Origin: Arthrobacter_M sp030063245
GTDB lineage: Bacteria; Actinomycetota; Actinomycetes; Actinomycetales; Micrococcaceae
Assembly: GCF_051131705.1 (NCBI RefSeq)
Contig: NZ_CP180316.1
Coordinates: 1,426,001-1,490,000 of the forward strand
DNA: 64,000 nt
Direction of reading: 5' to 3'
The translations under genes were made by a program, and so were the position numbers. The notes under the pieces are model-generated. The model did not search any database and had not been told where the DNA came from. It worked only from the letters and a program-made list of their open reading frames with translations. Position 1 is the stretch's first letter; each line of letters starts with the position of its first letter. This document shows positions 7,583-16,580 of the stretch, piece after piece.

Positions 7583-9604
7583 TCAGAAGGGTGGTGGTGG
7601 TTCGGGGTTGTTGGGGTAGACGCGTCCGGTGGGTGAGGTGTGGATGAAGACGCCGGGGGTTGGTTGGGTGACGGTCCAGCCGGTGCCGGGGTCGTCTTTG
7701 AGGTGGTGATCGGCTGTGCATAGGGGGCCGAGGTTGGTGTCGCTGGTTTCGCCCAGGGGCAGGGGTGTGCCGTCGGGGGCGTAGGTCTGCCGGTGGTAGG
7801 GGATGGTGTGGTCGATGTCGCAGAGTCTTGCGGGTTTGTCGCAGCCGATGCCGCGGCAGGTTTTGTCCCGGTTGATGATCCAGCGGCGCAGGTCTGCCGC
7901 GGGTTCGTAGGCTGTCCGGCCGATGGAGAGGATGGTGCCGTTTTCGGGGTGGGTGAGGATCCTGAGCCAGGAGGTTGCCTGGCCGGCGAGTTCGCGGGCC
8001 TGGTCGGCGGGGATGGGGCCGTAGCCGTTGAGGTTGCCGGGGCGTTCGTCCAGTCCCATCAGGGTCAGGACGGGGACGGTGACGGCGATCTGGGCGGGTG
8101 CGTAGCGGGGGGCCTTCCGGCCCCGGCGGCCACGGGCGGTCTTCCCGGCGTTCCCGGTGTTGGTGCCGGTCTTCCCGGCGTTCCCGGTGCCGGTCTTCCC
8201 GGCGTTCCCGGTGTCGGTATCGTCGGTGCAGTCGCTGGTGTCGGTGTCGTCGCTGGTGTCGGTGTCGTCGCTGGTGTCGGTGTCGGTGTCGTCGGGGTCC
8301 AGGGCGTTGTTGAAGAGGTCGACCATGACGTCGGCGCGGTATTCGTTGATCGCGCGGGAGGGTTTCCCGCCGGGGGTGGTGCCGGTGGAGGGTTCGCCTT
8401 CGTGTTGGGCGTGGTGGGCCCAGGCGTCGATGGTTTCGTAGAAGCGCCGGGCGTCCACGGCGGGGAGGAGTGCACCGATTTCGGCCATTCCGTCGGGTTG
8501 GGCGAAGAACCAGACGTCGCGGTGGGTGCGGGCGCGTTCGTGCCGGGCGGCGAGGGGTTCGGGGTCGAGTTTCTCCGCCGTTTCGCGGGCATGCCGTTCC
8601 AGGGCTTTGGGTGTCAGGGAGGGTGCGAGGGCGGTGATCGCGTCTTCGACCGGGCCCCAGAGTTCGGCCGGGGTGGTGCCGAGTCCGGAGAGGACGGCGT
8701 GGACGCGGGCCCGGTCCAGGAGGCCCTGCTCGTGCTGGGCGAGGGTGGCAGGGAGCATGCTGGTGAGGTAGTCGCTGTTGTCCAGGAGGCGCTGGGCGCT
8801 GTAGCGGCCGATGTGCAGGGCGGCACCGATTTCCGCTGCCGCGTACCGGGAGCGTTCGCTGATCCATTCGGACCGGGCCGGCACGGTGAAGCGCCGTGGT
8901 GTTTCGGCCGGCAGCGGGGGCCGTTCTGCGGCGAACGCGGCGACGGCCCGGGTCTGGATGGCCTGGGCCCAGGACACCATTTTCCCGGCTGCGGCGGCGT
9001 AGTCGAGCTTCTGGTCGGCATCACCGCCGGCGGGGTCGGTGAGCAGCAGGGCCTCGGCGGTCCGCAGCGGGTCCAGCCTGTCGGGGTCCTCTTCGCGGAC
9101 CAGGCCCGCCAACAGGGCCCGGCAGACGGACTCGACCTGCAGGTCAGCGGGGCGCACATCCGGGGACGCCAGATCACTCTCTGGCAGCACCGGTGGCTGT
9201 ACATCCGCCGGTTCCACGTCCGCCGGCTGCAGGCCCGGGTCCGGCAGGCCGGGGTCCGGCAGGCCGGGGTCCGGCAGGCCACTGTCCGCCGTGGGCTGCA
9301 GGTCCGTGGGCTGCACGTCGGGGTCCGGCACGTCGGGGTCCGGCACGTCGGCGGCCGGGTCGACGATCGCACCGTCATTGACAACTCGGTTATCCGCCGC
9401 GGGGTTATCCGCGGCGGGGATGTTCACCAGGGAGTGCCGGAGGTCCTCGTCGGTGACCGGACGGCTCGGGCCCCAGATCAGTTCCGGGAGAAAAGGGACC
9501 GCGGACCCCGCAGTCAGAGTGCCTTGGACGAGGCCGCGGCGGGCGTGTTCGGGCCTCCCGAGGTATTCCTCGAGGAGCGATTCGAAACTCTGTTCGCCAG
9601 CCAT
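7583..9604 (-). CDS. DUF222 / HNH endonuclease domain protein (13E12 repeat family)
   Basis: 673 aa; relatives are usually about 400-550 aa. The centre (about residues 180-400) is the DUF222 region. The C-terminus carries a zinc-binding HNH nuclease signature: Cys pair in CRGIGCDKP, the DIDH core with His599, then the LGPLC and HHLKD segments. The family is multi-copy in actinobacteria, and some mycobacterial members are DNA-damage inducible. The extra length comes from two repeat tracts: PDVPDPDV / GLPDPGLPDPGL near residues 85-140, and TSDDTDTSDDTDT plus GNAGKTGT repeats near residues 435-490. The ATG start has AGGA about 13 nt upstream, and a LexA-box-like palindrome lies 44 bp upstream. 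Biological role unknown. Confidence 0.88.
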   Translation of the reverse strand: MAGEQSFESLLEEYLGRPEHARRGLVQGTLTAGSAVPFLPELIWGPSRPVTDEDLRHSLVNIPAADNPAADNRVVNDGAIVDPAADVPDPDVPDPDVQPTDLQPTADSGLPDPGLPDPGLPDPGLQPADVEPADVQPPVLPESDLASPDVRPADLQVESVCRALLAGLVREEDPDRLDPLRTAEALLLTDPAGGDADQKLDYAAAAGKMVSWAQAIQTRAVAAFAAERPPLPAETPRRFTVPARSEWISERSRYAAAEIGAALHIGRYSAQRLLDNSDYLTSMLPATLAQHEQGLLDRARVHAVLSGLGTTPAELWGPVEDAITALAPSLTPKALERHARETAEKLDPEPLAARHERARTHRDVWFFAQPDGMAEIGALLPAVDARRFYETIDAWAHHAQHEGEPSTGTTPGGKPSRAINEYRADVMVDLFNNALDPDDTDTDTSDDTDTSDDTDTSDCTDDTDTGNAGKTGTGNAGKTGTNTGNAGKTARGRRGRKAPRYAPAQIAVTVPVLTLMGLDERPGNLNGYGPIPADQARELAGQATSWLRILTHPENGTILSIGRTAYEPAADLRRWIINRDKTCRGIGCDKPARLCDIDHTIPYHRQTYAPDGTPLPLGETSDTNLGPLCTADHHLKDDPGTGWTVTQPTPGVFIHTSPTGRVYPNNPEPPPPF

Positions 9605-9647
9605 ACTACCAGTATATTCCTAATCATGACAAATCGGTAGTCTTTTA

Positions 9648-9663
9648 TCGAATATAGTTTCGA
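9648..9663. promoter_or_regulatory. LexA (SOS) box-like palindrome upstream of HNH gene
   Basis: The 16-mer TCGAATATAGTTTCGA sits in a 22-bp perfect-arm palindrome (TTATCGAA-N6-TTCGATAA, 9645-9666). It differs at three inner positions from the actinobacterial SOS box TCGAACATATGTTCGA. A -10-like TATATT on the minus strand lies inside the box, as expected for a repressor site over a promoter. Confidence 0.65.
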
Positions 9664-9770
9664 TAAAGTGTTTAGAATATTTCGGCTGCGACCGGGCGTC
9701 ACCACTGCCGCAACGTGGCCTGCTGGGAGCATCGCGCCGGTGGTGCTACGGTCTCGAGACATGCAAATCT

Positions 9771-9807
9771 GTAAGGGCGCCCTTCCCCTTGGGATGGACG
9801 CCCTTAC
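9771..9807 (-). terminator. terminator hairpin of E2 gene
   Basis: Two 17-nt arms beginning GTAAGGGCG and ending CGCCCTTAC pair with two mismatches around a 3-nt loop, 19 bp downstream of the sucB stop on the minus strand. The following minus-strand sequence is AT-rich but has no long T-run. Confidence 0.7.
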
Positions 9808-9826
9808 GGTACAGCAAACTATTAGT

Positions 9827-11692
9827 TTAGAGTCCCAGATCAGCCTCGAAGCTGCCCTCTTCCAGTCGCGCCCGCAGGGTCTGCAGGAAGCGGCCCGCGT
9901 CGGCGCCGTCCACCAGGCGGTGGTCGTATGTCAAGGACAGGTACATCATTGAGCGGATGGCGATGGTGTCATCGCCATCCACGCCGGTGATGACGACGGG
10001 ACGTTTGACAATGGCGCCGGTGCCCAGGATGCCGACCTGCGGCTGATTGATGATCGGCGTATCGAACAGCGCGCCAACGGAACCGATGTTGGTGATGCTG
10101 AAGGTTCCGCCCGAGAGCTCATCCGGGCCGATCTTGTTATTGCGTGTACGCGAGGCGACGTCGGCAATCTTGGCAGCGAGGCCGGCAAGATTGAGGTTGC
10201 CGGCATCGGCGATGACGGGGACCAGGAGGCCTTTGTCCGTATCCACAGCGATCGCCAGATGCTCGGCGTTGTGGTACGTGATTTCCTGCTTGTCCTCGTC
10301 ATATGCGGCGTTCAGCTTCGGGTGCTGTTTTAGCGCTTCGGCGACAGCCTTGGCAATGAACGGCAGGAACGTGAGCTTGACGTCGTTCTGAGCCTGGAAC
10401 GTGCCCTTTGCGGCGGTGCGCAGTTTGGCGATCTTGGTCATATCGACCTCATGCACCTGCGTCAGCTGGGTGGAAACATCCAGGGATTCGCGCATGCGCC
10501 GGGCGATGACCTGACGGATCCGTGGAGCCTTCTGGACCGTGCCGCGCAGTGATGAAACAGGCGCTCCGGACGCGCCCGCAGCAGCAGCCGGAGCGGACGG
10601 CGCCGAGGCAGCAGCAGGAGCCAGGCTGGGTGCGGGCGCGGCCTTTGCCTCGGCGGCGGCGGCGACGTCCTGCTTGCGGATGCGTCCCCCGACGCCGGTG
10701 CCGGTGACGGACGCCAAGTCGACGCCGTGCTGATTGGCCAGTTTGCGGACCAACGGGGTGACATAACCGGCTTCGCCGCCGTCGGCCGGTGCCTGTGCGG
10801 CCGCATTCTTCGGCGCGGAATCCTTCGGGGTGAAAACCGTCGGCGCCGAGGCCGGAGGTGCCGACGGTGCGGCAGAGGGAGCCTCGGCCTCCGGGGCGGG
10901 AGCCTCGTTACCGGCGCCCGTCTCGGGGCTGGAGGTATCGACAGGCTCGGACTGCTCTTTGGCCTCGGCAGGCTTGGCCTCGGCAGCCGGCTGGGCCTCC
11001 GGTGCGGGTTCGGCCGCAGGTGCGGCGGCGCCGGATCCGATGACGGCGAGCACGGAGCCGACTTCAGCGGTCTCATCCTCGTTGACGCGGATTTCCTGCA
11101 GCGTTCCTGCGACGGGGGAGGGAATTTCCGTGTCCACCTTGTCCGTGGAGACCTCGAGGAGGGGTTCATCCACCTCAACGGAGTCGCCGACGGCCTTGAG
11201 CCAGCGGGTCACGGTTCCCTCGGTCACGCTCTCACCCAAAGCGGGGAGAGTGACGTCGTGCGTCTCGCCGTCGTTGGAGGAGTCCGCACCCTTGGAAGGA
11301 GCCGGGCCGCCGGCAGGAGCCGCCTGAGCCGCGGAGGAGTCGGAACCGATGGGGGCATCTGTGGAGGGCACTGCTGCCTCGGCCTGTGAAACTTGCGCTT
11401 CCGGTGCTGCGGCTTTGGCCGCCTCGGGAGCCTCTTCGGTCGCAGCAGCGGAGTCGCCGCTGCCGATGCGTACCAGCGGGGCGCCCACCTCAGCCGTCTC
11501 GTCTTCGGCGACGAGGATCTCCTCGATCACACCGGCGATCGGAGAAGGGATCTCGGTGTCGACCTTGTCGGTGGAGACTTCGAGCAGGGGCTCGTCCACC
11601 TCTACCCGGTCACCAACCTGCTTGAGCCAGCGAGTGACGGTACCTTCGGTGACGCTTTCACCAAGGGCGGGTAAGTTCACGGATTCAGACAT
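9827..11692 (-). CDS. sucB: 2-oxo-acid dehydrogenase E2 (dihydrolipoamide acyltransferase)
   Basis: 621 aa. This is the acyltransferase core of the pyruvate/2-oxoglutarate dehydrogenase complex, moving acyl groups from lipoyl-lysine to CoA. It has two lipoyl domains with swinging-arm lysines at Lys43 and Lys185 (both STDKVDTE), joined by Ala/Pro/Glu-rich linkers. An E3-binding domain (YVTPLVRKLANQHGVD) and the catalytic domain ending in DHRLVDG (His591, Asp595) follow. In Actinobacteria such a two-lipoyl E2 often serves as the PDH E2 (DlaT), because 2-oxoglutarate dehydrogenase uses a fused E1/E2; sucB is the common annotation. The start is the ATG at 11692, preceded by AAGGAG; a longer frame begins at 11818 but lacks lipoyl homology. 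lpdA lies directly upstream. Confidence 0.95.
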   Translation of the reverse strand: MSESVNLPALGESVTEGTVTRWLKQVGDRVEVDEPLLEVSTDKVDTEIPSPIAGVIEEILVAEDETAEVGAPLVRIGSGDSAAATEEAPEAAKAAAPEAQVSQAEAAVPSTDAPIGSDSSAAQAAPAGGPAPSKGADSSNDGETHDVTLPALGESVTEGTVTRWLKAVGDSVEVDEPLLEVSTDKVDTEIPSPVAGTLQEIRVNEDETAEVGSVLAVIGSGAAAPAAEPAPEAQPAAEAKPAEAKEQSEPVDTSSPETGAGNEAPAPEAEAPSAAPSAPPASAPTVFTPKDSAPKNAAAQAPADGGEAGYVTPLVRKLANQHGVDLASVTGTGVGGRIRKQDVAAAAEAKAAPAPSLAPAAASAPSAPAAAAGASGAPVSSLRGTVQKAPRIRQVIARRMRESLDVSTQLTQVHEVDMTKIAKLRTAAKGTFQAQNDVKLTFLPFIAKAVAEALKQHPKLNAAYDEDKQEITYHNAEHLAIAVDTDKGLLVPVIADAGNLNLAGLAAKIADVASRTRNNKIGPDELSGGTFSITNIGSVGALFDTPIINQPQVGILGTGAIVKRPVVITGVDGDDTIAIRSMMYLSLTYDHRLVDGADAGRFLQTLRARLEEGSFEADLGL

Positions 11693-11781
11693 TTCGTCCC
11701 CGTTCTCCTTATTATCTGCAATGCGAATTGATATCGGTATTTCTACGCCTGAAATACCGCATGGAATACTGCTTTGAGCAT

Positions 11782-11812
11782 AGTGCACCCGGTGCGGAAC
11801 ACCGGGTGCACT
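11782..11812 (-). terminator. terminator hairpin of lpdA
   Basis: AGTGCACCCGGTG and CACCGGGTGCACT form a perfect 13-bp stem with loop CGGAA, 12 bp downstream of the lpdA stop. A weak T-rich stretch follows on the minus strand. It implies that sucB needs its own promoter in the remaining gap of about 90 bp. Confidence 0.75.
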
Positions 11813-11824
11813 GATCAATTGTTA

Positions 11825-13207
11825 CTAGCCGTGCAGCGGGTGGCCGGCCAGGGCCATGGCAGCCTCGCCCAGGGCTTCGTTCTGCGTGGGGTGCGCGTGG
11901 AGCAGCTGCGCAACATCCTCGGGGTAGGCTTCCCAATTCACGATGAGCTGAGCCTCGCCGATCTGCTCGCCCATGCGCGAACCGATCATGTGAACGCCGA
12001 CGACGGGGCCGTCCTTTTCGCGGACGAACTTGACCAGGCCGCTGGTGCCCAGAATGGAGCTTTTGCCGTTTCCTGCCAGATTGTACTCGACGCTTTCGAC
12101 CTTGTCGTCGCCGAACTTTGCCTTGGCGGCCTTTTCACTCAGGCCCACTGAGGCAATTTCGGGATCGCAGTAGGTGACCTTCGGGACGTTGATGTCCTCG
12201 ACAATGACCGGGCTCTTACCGGCAATTTCCTCTGCCACGAAAATGCCCTGCTGAAATCCGCGGTGCGCCAACTGTACGCCGGGGACAATGTCGCCGACGG
12301 CGTAAATGTTGGCAACGCCGGTGTGCAGGCGTTCGTTGGTGATGACGAATCCGCGGTCCATCGTGATGCCGGCTTCTTCATAGCCCAGGTTCGCCGTGGA
12401 CGGCCCGCGTCCGACGGCGACGAGCAGCAGATCCGCCTCGAACGTCTTGCCGTCGACCAGGGTCACCTTGACGCCGTCGTCGTTCTGCTCCACGCCCTGG
12501 AAGAACGTGCCGGTGCTGAACTTGATGCCGCGCTTTTTGAAGCTGCGCTCCAGCACCTTGATGATGGCGGCGTCCTCGTTCGGGACCAAGGACGGCAGGC
12601 CCTCAACGATGGTGACGTCCACGCCGAAGGACTTCCAGACGGAGGCAAACTCGACGCCGATGACGCCGCCGCCGAGCACGATGACGCTCTTGGGCAGGTA
12701 ATCCATGGTCAGGGCGGTGTCGGAGGTAATGACCTTGCCGCCGATTTCCAGTCCCGGCAGGCTGCGGGAGTACGAGCCAGTGGCCAGAATGATGTTCTTA
12801 CCGGTGTAGGCGGTTCTGTTCACAGTAACGGTTTTCTCCGCGGTGAGCCTGCCCTCGCCCTCGATGACGGTGATGCCCTTGCCCTTGATCAGGCCGGAGA
12901 GCCCCTTGAACTTGCCGGCAACGATGCCGTCCTTGTAAGCATTGACCGCGGTCATGTCAATGGAGTCAAGGGTGACATTGACGCCGTACTTCGCAGCATC
13001 GCGGGCATGATCGGCGAGTTCCGCAGAGTGCAGCAGCGCCTTGGTGGGGATACAACCGTTGTGCAGGCAGGTTCCGCCCAGCTTGCCTTTCTCGACAAGT
13101 CCAACAGTGAAGCCCAGCTGGACGGCACGGAGGGCTGCGGCATAGCCGCCGCTCCCAGCCCCGAGAACCAGGATGTCAAATTCTTGCGCAGCTGCCTGAT
13201 CGGCCAC
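11825..13207 (-). CDS. lpdA: dihydrolipoamide dehydrogenase (E3)
   Basis: 460 aa, normal length. This FAD-dependent disulfide oxidoreductase reoxidises dihydrolipoyl groups of 2-oxo-acid dehydrogenase complexes with NAD+. The sequence shows an N-terminal FAD fold (LVLGAGSGGYAAAL), the redox-active disulfide Cys47/Cys52 (GGTCLHNGCIP), an NAD-binding fold (VLGGGVIGVEFASV), and the C-terminal dimer-interface pair His439/Glu444 in HAHPTQNE. The start is GTG with GGGAG upstream. It lies between pepA and sucB on the same strand; the hairpin after it separates it from sucB transcriptionally. Confidence 0.97.
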   Translation of the reverse strand: MADQAAAQEFDILVLGAGSGGYAAALRAVQLGFTVGLVEKGKLGGTCLHNGCIPTKALLHSAELADHARDAAKYGVNVTLDSIDMTAVNAYKDGIVAGKFKGLSGLIKGKGITVIEGEGRLTAEKTVTVNRTAYTGKNIILATGSYSRSLPGLEIGGKVITSDTALTMDYLPKSVIVLGGGVIGVEFASVWKSFGVDVTIVEGLPSLVPNEDAAIIKVLERSFKKRGIKFSTGTFFQGVEQNDDGVKVTLVDGKTFEADLLLVAVGRGPSTANLGYEEAGITMDRGFVITNERLHTGVANIYAVGDIVPGVQLAHRGFQQGIFVAEEIAGKSPVIVEDINVPKVTYCDPEIASVGLSEKAAKAKFGDDKVESVEYNLAGNGKSSILGTSGLVKFVREKDGPVVGVHMIGSRMGEQIGEAQLIVNWEAYPEDVAQLLHAHPTQNEALGEAAMALAGHPLHG

Positions 13208-13426
13208 TTAGACGCTCCCTCGCGTATCGGTTGACGCGCGTAGTCGCGCGTCCTGTTGTTCTTGTACTGACTTGGTGTGACGTATGCAGTGCCGGATTCC
13301 GGTGGGGTGCTGAATCCCTGATGCAGTGCTTTCAGCCTTCACCCTATCCTTCACAGCAACCATGCTCCACCCGCGAAGCCCCCGAATGATGCGGATGTGT
13401 TCAGTCTCACGCGGCAATGAGAGCAG

Positions 13427-13468
13427 CCTGTCATAGCCGGCGGCTATAGTGCGGCCGGCCATGACAGG
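13427..13468 (-). terminator. terminator-like hairpin after pepA
   Basis: CCTGTCAT-A-GCCGGC and GCCGGC-C-ATGACAGG pair with a single internal mismatch around a 12-nt loop, 21 bp downstream of the pepA stop. Apart from this hairpin, the 282-bp gap 13208-13489 shows no coding signal. Confidence 0.55.
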
Positions 13469-13489
13469 CAATGTGAGACAGGGACAGGC

Positions 13490-15046
13490 TCAGGCGGTAC
13501 GAACCAGGACGTCCTCGACGTAGGAGACCAGTGTGCGCACGGCGACACCAGTGGCCTGCTTGGGCGTGTAGCCGAATGCGGAGCCTTCGTTGAAGGCCGG
13601 CCCTGCGATGTCCAGGTGCGCCCACGGAATTTTGGAGCCGTCCTTGTTCTCTCCGACGAATTCGTTCAGGAACACCGCGGCGGTCATCATGCCACCCATT
13701 TTCTCGCCGATGTTGGCCAGATCGGCCACCGGTGAATCCAGCGTTGGGCGCAGTTCCTCGGGCAGCGGCATGGGCCAGAAAAGCTCTCCCGCGCGGTCCG
13801 CAGCGGCCTTCACCGCGGCGCTTACGCCGTCGTCGCCCATCACGGCGGAAACGCGCTTGCCCAAGGCAACCATCTGGGCGCCGGTAAGGGTGGCTACGTC
13901 CAGGATGGCGTCCGGCAGTTCGGCCGAAGCGGCAGCGAGGCCGTCGGCCATGACCAGCCGTCCCTCGGCGTCGGTGTTCAGGACCTCGACGGTTTTGCCT
14001 CCGAACATGGTCAGCACATCTGAGGGACGGGTGGCGGTGGCGGACGGCATGTTCTCCGCCAGACACAGCCACGCGGTCAGCCGGACCGGCAGGCCCAGTT
14101 CCGCGACGGCCAGCAGCGCGTTGAGGACAGCAGCAGCGCCAGCCATGTCGCACTTCATGGTCATCATGCTGCCGGCGGGCTTGAGTGAGATTCCGCCGCT
14201 GTCGAAGGTGATGCCCTTGCCCACCAAGGCCAGCTTGACCTTGGCGCGGGTCGGTGCGTATTCCACCTTCACCATGCGCGGCGGTCGCGAGGAGCCCTGT
14301 CCGACGCCCAGAATGCCGCCGTAGCCGTCGCGCTCCAGGCGCTTTTCATCCAGCACCGTGACCTTGACGGGCAGCCCCTTGGCCAGGTCCTTGGCCGCTT
14401 CCGCGAACGTCTCCGGGTACAAATGGCTCGGCGGTTCGTTGACCAGCGAGCGGGTGGCATTGACCGCCTTAGCGACGATGGCGGCCCGCTTCAGGGCCGG
14501 TGCCAGTGCGGGATCGTCCGCGGCGGGGGTGAAGATCGTAACGGAGCCGACGTTCGCCTTCGCGGCGGCTTCAGCGGTGCGCAGCCCGGAGTAGGTGTAG
14601 GCGCCCAGGGCGGCACCTTCGGCGACGGCGGCAGCCTGGCCGACCGTCGTCGTTGGCAATGCGACGGCGACGGACTCCACACCAGCCAACTGGCGGACGG
14701 CGGAGCCGGCGGCGCGGCGCAGCGCCTCTTCGCTGGTCTGGTTGCCGGTCAGCCTGCCGACACCGGTAAGCACCAGAACCTGGGCGCCCACCTCGGGGAC
14801 GCCGGGCAACCGACGCACCTCGTCGGCGGCACCGGTGATGCCCAGGACCTGCAGGGAGGCGGCCAGTGCATTGGCTGCTTTGACGGGCAGCGGGTTGTCG
14901 AGCAGGACGGGACCGTCCGTGCCCTGTCCGACGCCGATCACGAGGGCCTGTGATTCGTCCTTTTTGAGGTCTTTGGCAATGGCCCGGAGCGTTACTTCAT
15001 GATTTTTGAACACGAATATTGATCCTCGCTGGTTGTTGGTAGACAC
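13490..15046 (-). CDS. pepA: leucyl aminopeptidase (peptidase family M17)
   Basis: 518 aa from a GTG at 15046. M17 enzymes are hexameric two-metal cytosolic aminopeptidases. The C-terminal catalytic domain has the family signature NTDAEGRLVMADGL and upstream metal ligands in GKGITFDSGGISLKP and MKCDMAGA. The variable N-terminal domain (about residues 1-170) is present. A second in-frame GTG at 15013 (reading MFKNHEVTL) has a better ribosome site (GAGGA, 9-nt spacing), so the true protein may be 507 aa. In mycobacteria the orthologue (pepB) also lies beside the E2 gene, as here with lpdA/sucB. Confidence 0.94.
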   Translation of the reverse strand: MSTNNQRGSIFVFKNHEVTLRAIAKDLKKDESQALVIGVGQGTDGPVLLDNPLPVKAANALAASLQVLGITGAADEVRRLPGVPEVGAQVLVLTGVGRLTGNQTSEEALRRAAGSAVRQLAGVESVAVALPTTTVGQAAAVAEGAALGAYTYSGLRTAEAAAKANVGSVTIFTPAADDPALAPALKRAAIVAKAVNATRSLVNEPPSHLYPETFAEAAKDLAKGLPVKVTVLDEKRLERDGYGGILGVGQGSSRPPRMVKVEYAPTRAKVKLALVGKGITFDSGGISLKPAGSMMTMKCDMAGAAAVLNALLAVAELGLPVRLTAWLCLAENMPSATATRPSDVLTMFGGKTVEVLNTDAEGRLVMADGLAAASAELPDAILDVATLTGAQMVALGKRVSAVMGDDGVSAAVKAAADRAGELFWPMPLPEELRPTLDSPVADLANIGEKMGGMMTAAVFLNEFVGENKDGSKIPWAHLDIAGPAFNEGSAFGYTPKQATGVAVRTLVSYVEDVLVRTA

Positions 15047-15584
15047 CTAAAGCGGCTCGTCTAATGATCGTAGTCTGAAGCCCCGCCACGGCGGCAAAGG
15101 AGGCAGCCCGCAGGGCGGCAAAGGAGGCAGCCCGCAGGGCGGCGGCGAAGGCGCTCTGGTGCGGTGGCCGGATATCGTGGTAATTGGCGGCTCCGGTTAC
15201 TGTTGCAGAACGATCTGGCGCTGGGGCTGGAGGCATTCCCCGGCTGTGGCGGGGAGAAGCAGGGCGGGGAGAAGCAGGGCGGGGGACTGCGCCGGGGACG
15301 AGCCGTAGCCGGGAAATCGGCGGGCCTGGGAAATCCGTCGGGCCGCCCTCAGCGTTGGCAAAATACCGTTGGTGCAGGCCCACGTCATGGCATGAGAGGG
15401 ACAGCGCCCAGATCCGGAATGATTCCGGGCATCCGCGGTGTTGTACTGGTAAAGCAGAAGCTTCAGAGCGCGGCAGTTTGAACGGCACGACAGTTCAGAC
15501 GGGCAGCATTTTTGACGGCGCAGCAGTTGAGACAGAACCGCAGTAGTTTACAGACCGCAGTAATCAGCACCGGATCCCTGGTCC
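15047..15584. other. 538-bp intergenic region with short tandem repeats
   Basis: No convincing gene. It holds two 24-bp units (GCGGCAAAGGAGGCAGCCCG...) at 15091-15138 and two 15-bp units GCGGGGAGAAGCAGG at 15249-15278. A run of degenerate CAG-rich sequence follows (15480-15580). It separates the divergent pepA and PAC2 genes, so their promoters should lie here, but I cannot place a -10/-35 pair with confidence. Confidence 0.7.
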
Positions 15585-15596
15585 GTGGAGGAAGTT

Positions 15597-16556
15597 GTGA
15601 AAGATATCGAGTACACACCGTTTCTGGAGCCGTCGGATCTGTATGCCGTCAATGATGTTTTGCTGCAGCAGGAGGATTTGCGCGGTTTGAACATGGTGAT
15701 GGGTTTTTCCGGATTCTCCGATGCCGGCCACGTGGTGTCGCAGATCACCGCCGAGCTGCTGGGACATCTGGACAGCGAGCCGGTGGCCTTCTTCGACATC
15801 GACCAGCTCATTGATTACCGTTCGCGCCGTCCGCGTATTACCTTCGCCCAGGACCGCCTGACCGACTACCAGCAGCCCCGTCTTGCCCTGTACCGGATGA
15901 AGGATGCGCTGGACCAGCCGTTTTTGTTGCTGACCGGGAATGAGCCCGATCTGCAGTGGGAACGCTTCAGCGGTGCGGTCCTGAAGCTGGTCAAACGCTT
16001 TGACGTTAATCTGGTGGCGTGGGTGCATTCCATCCCGATGCCTGTCCCGCACACGCGCCCGATCGGCGTCACCGTGCATGGCAACAGGCCGGAGCTGATC
16101 GAGGGAATCTCCACCTGGCAGGCCACCGTTGACCTGCCCTCCGCCGTCGGCCATCTGCTCGAATACCGGCTACAGGAGGCCGGGCGGAACGTGGCGGGGT
16201 ACGCCATCCACGTCCCGCATTACTTGGCCGACGCCGAATACCCGCCCGCCGCCGTCGCCGGCCTGGAGCACCTGGGAGCGGTGGCATCCTTGATGCTGCC
16301 CAGCGAGCGGCTCCGGGAGGCCGGCCGTGATGTGGAGCGGCAGATTGCCGAACAGACGCAGGGCTCCGCGGAGGTCCAAGCAGTGGTGCACAATCTGGAA
16401 CACCAGTTTGATGACCGGACCAAGGGCACCGCGCGCCGGTCCCTGCTGGCGGATGAGAACGATGAGCTTCCGGACGCAGACACGCTCGGGGCGGCAGTGG
16501 AGGCGTACCTGGCCAGTCAGGATCCGGAGAACGACGGCGGACCGGCCGCCCGCTGA
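15597..16556 (+). CDS. PAC2 family protein
   Basis: 319 aa from a GTG at 15597 (MKDIEYTPFLEP). GGAGG lies 5 nt before it; an alternative GTG at 15585 would place that ribosome site inside the gene. The family is named after the eukaryotic proteasome assembly chaperone PAC2 and is widespread in actinobacteria. The N-terminal GFSGFSDAGHVVSQI and FDIDQLIDYRSRRP segments, then LLTGNEPDLQWERF, are family-typical. The acidic C-terminus (DENDELPDADTLG) is also common in it. Function is not established; a link to the proteasome is only suggested by name. An MFS gene follows 24 bp downstream. Confidence 0.88.
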   Translation: MKDIEYTPFLEPSDLYAVNDVLLQQEDLRGLNMVMGFSGFSDAGHVVSQITAELLGHLDSEPVAFFDIDQLIDYRSRRPRITFAQDRLTDYQQPRLALYRMKDALDQPFLLLTGNEPDLQWERFSGAVLKLVKRFDVNLVAWVHSIPMPVPHTRPIGVTVHGNRPELIEGISTWQATVDLPSAVGHLLEYRLQEAGRNVAGYAIHVPHYLADAEYPPAAVAGLEHLGAVASLMLPSERLREAGRDVERQIAEQTQGSAEVQAVVHNLEHQFDDRTKGTARRSLLADENDELPDADTLGAAVEAYLASQDPENDGGPAAR

Positions 16557-16580
16557 AACGTGCCGGAATAGGATGGATGA

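Noticed and set aside
7583..9604. HNH gene as restriction enzyme, homing endonuclease or phage gene
   Set aside because: The DUF222 context marks the chromosomal 13E12 family; no methylase, intron boundary or phage genes are present.
7793..9640. 615-codon plus-strand open frame opposite the HNH gene
   Set aside because: Glycine/valine-rich antisense translation of a GC-rich gene with repeats; the minus strand carries the DUF222 and HNH motifs.
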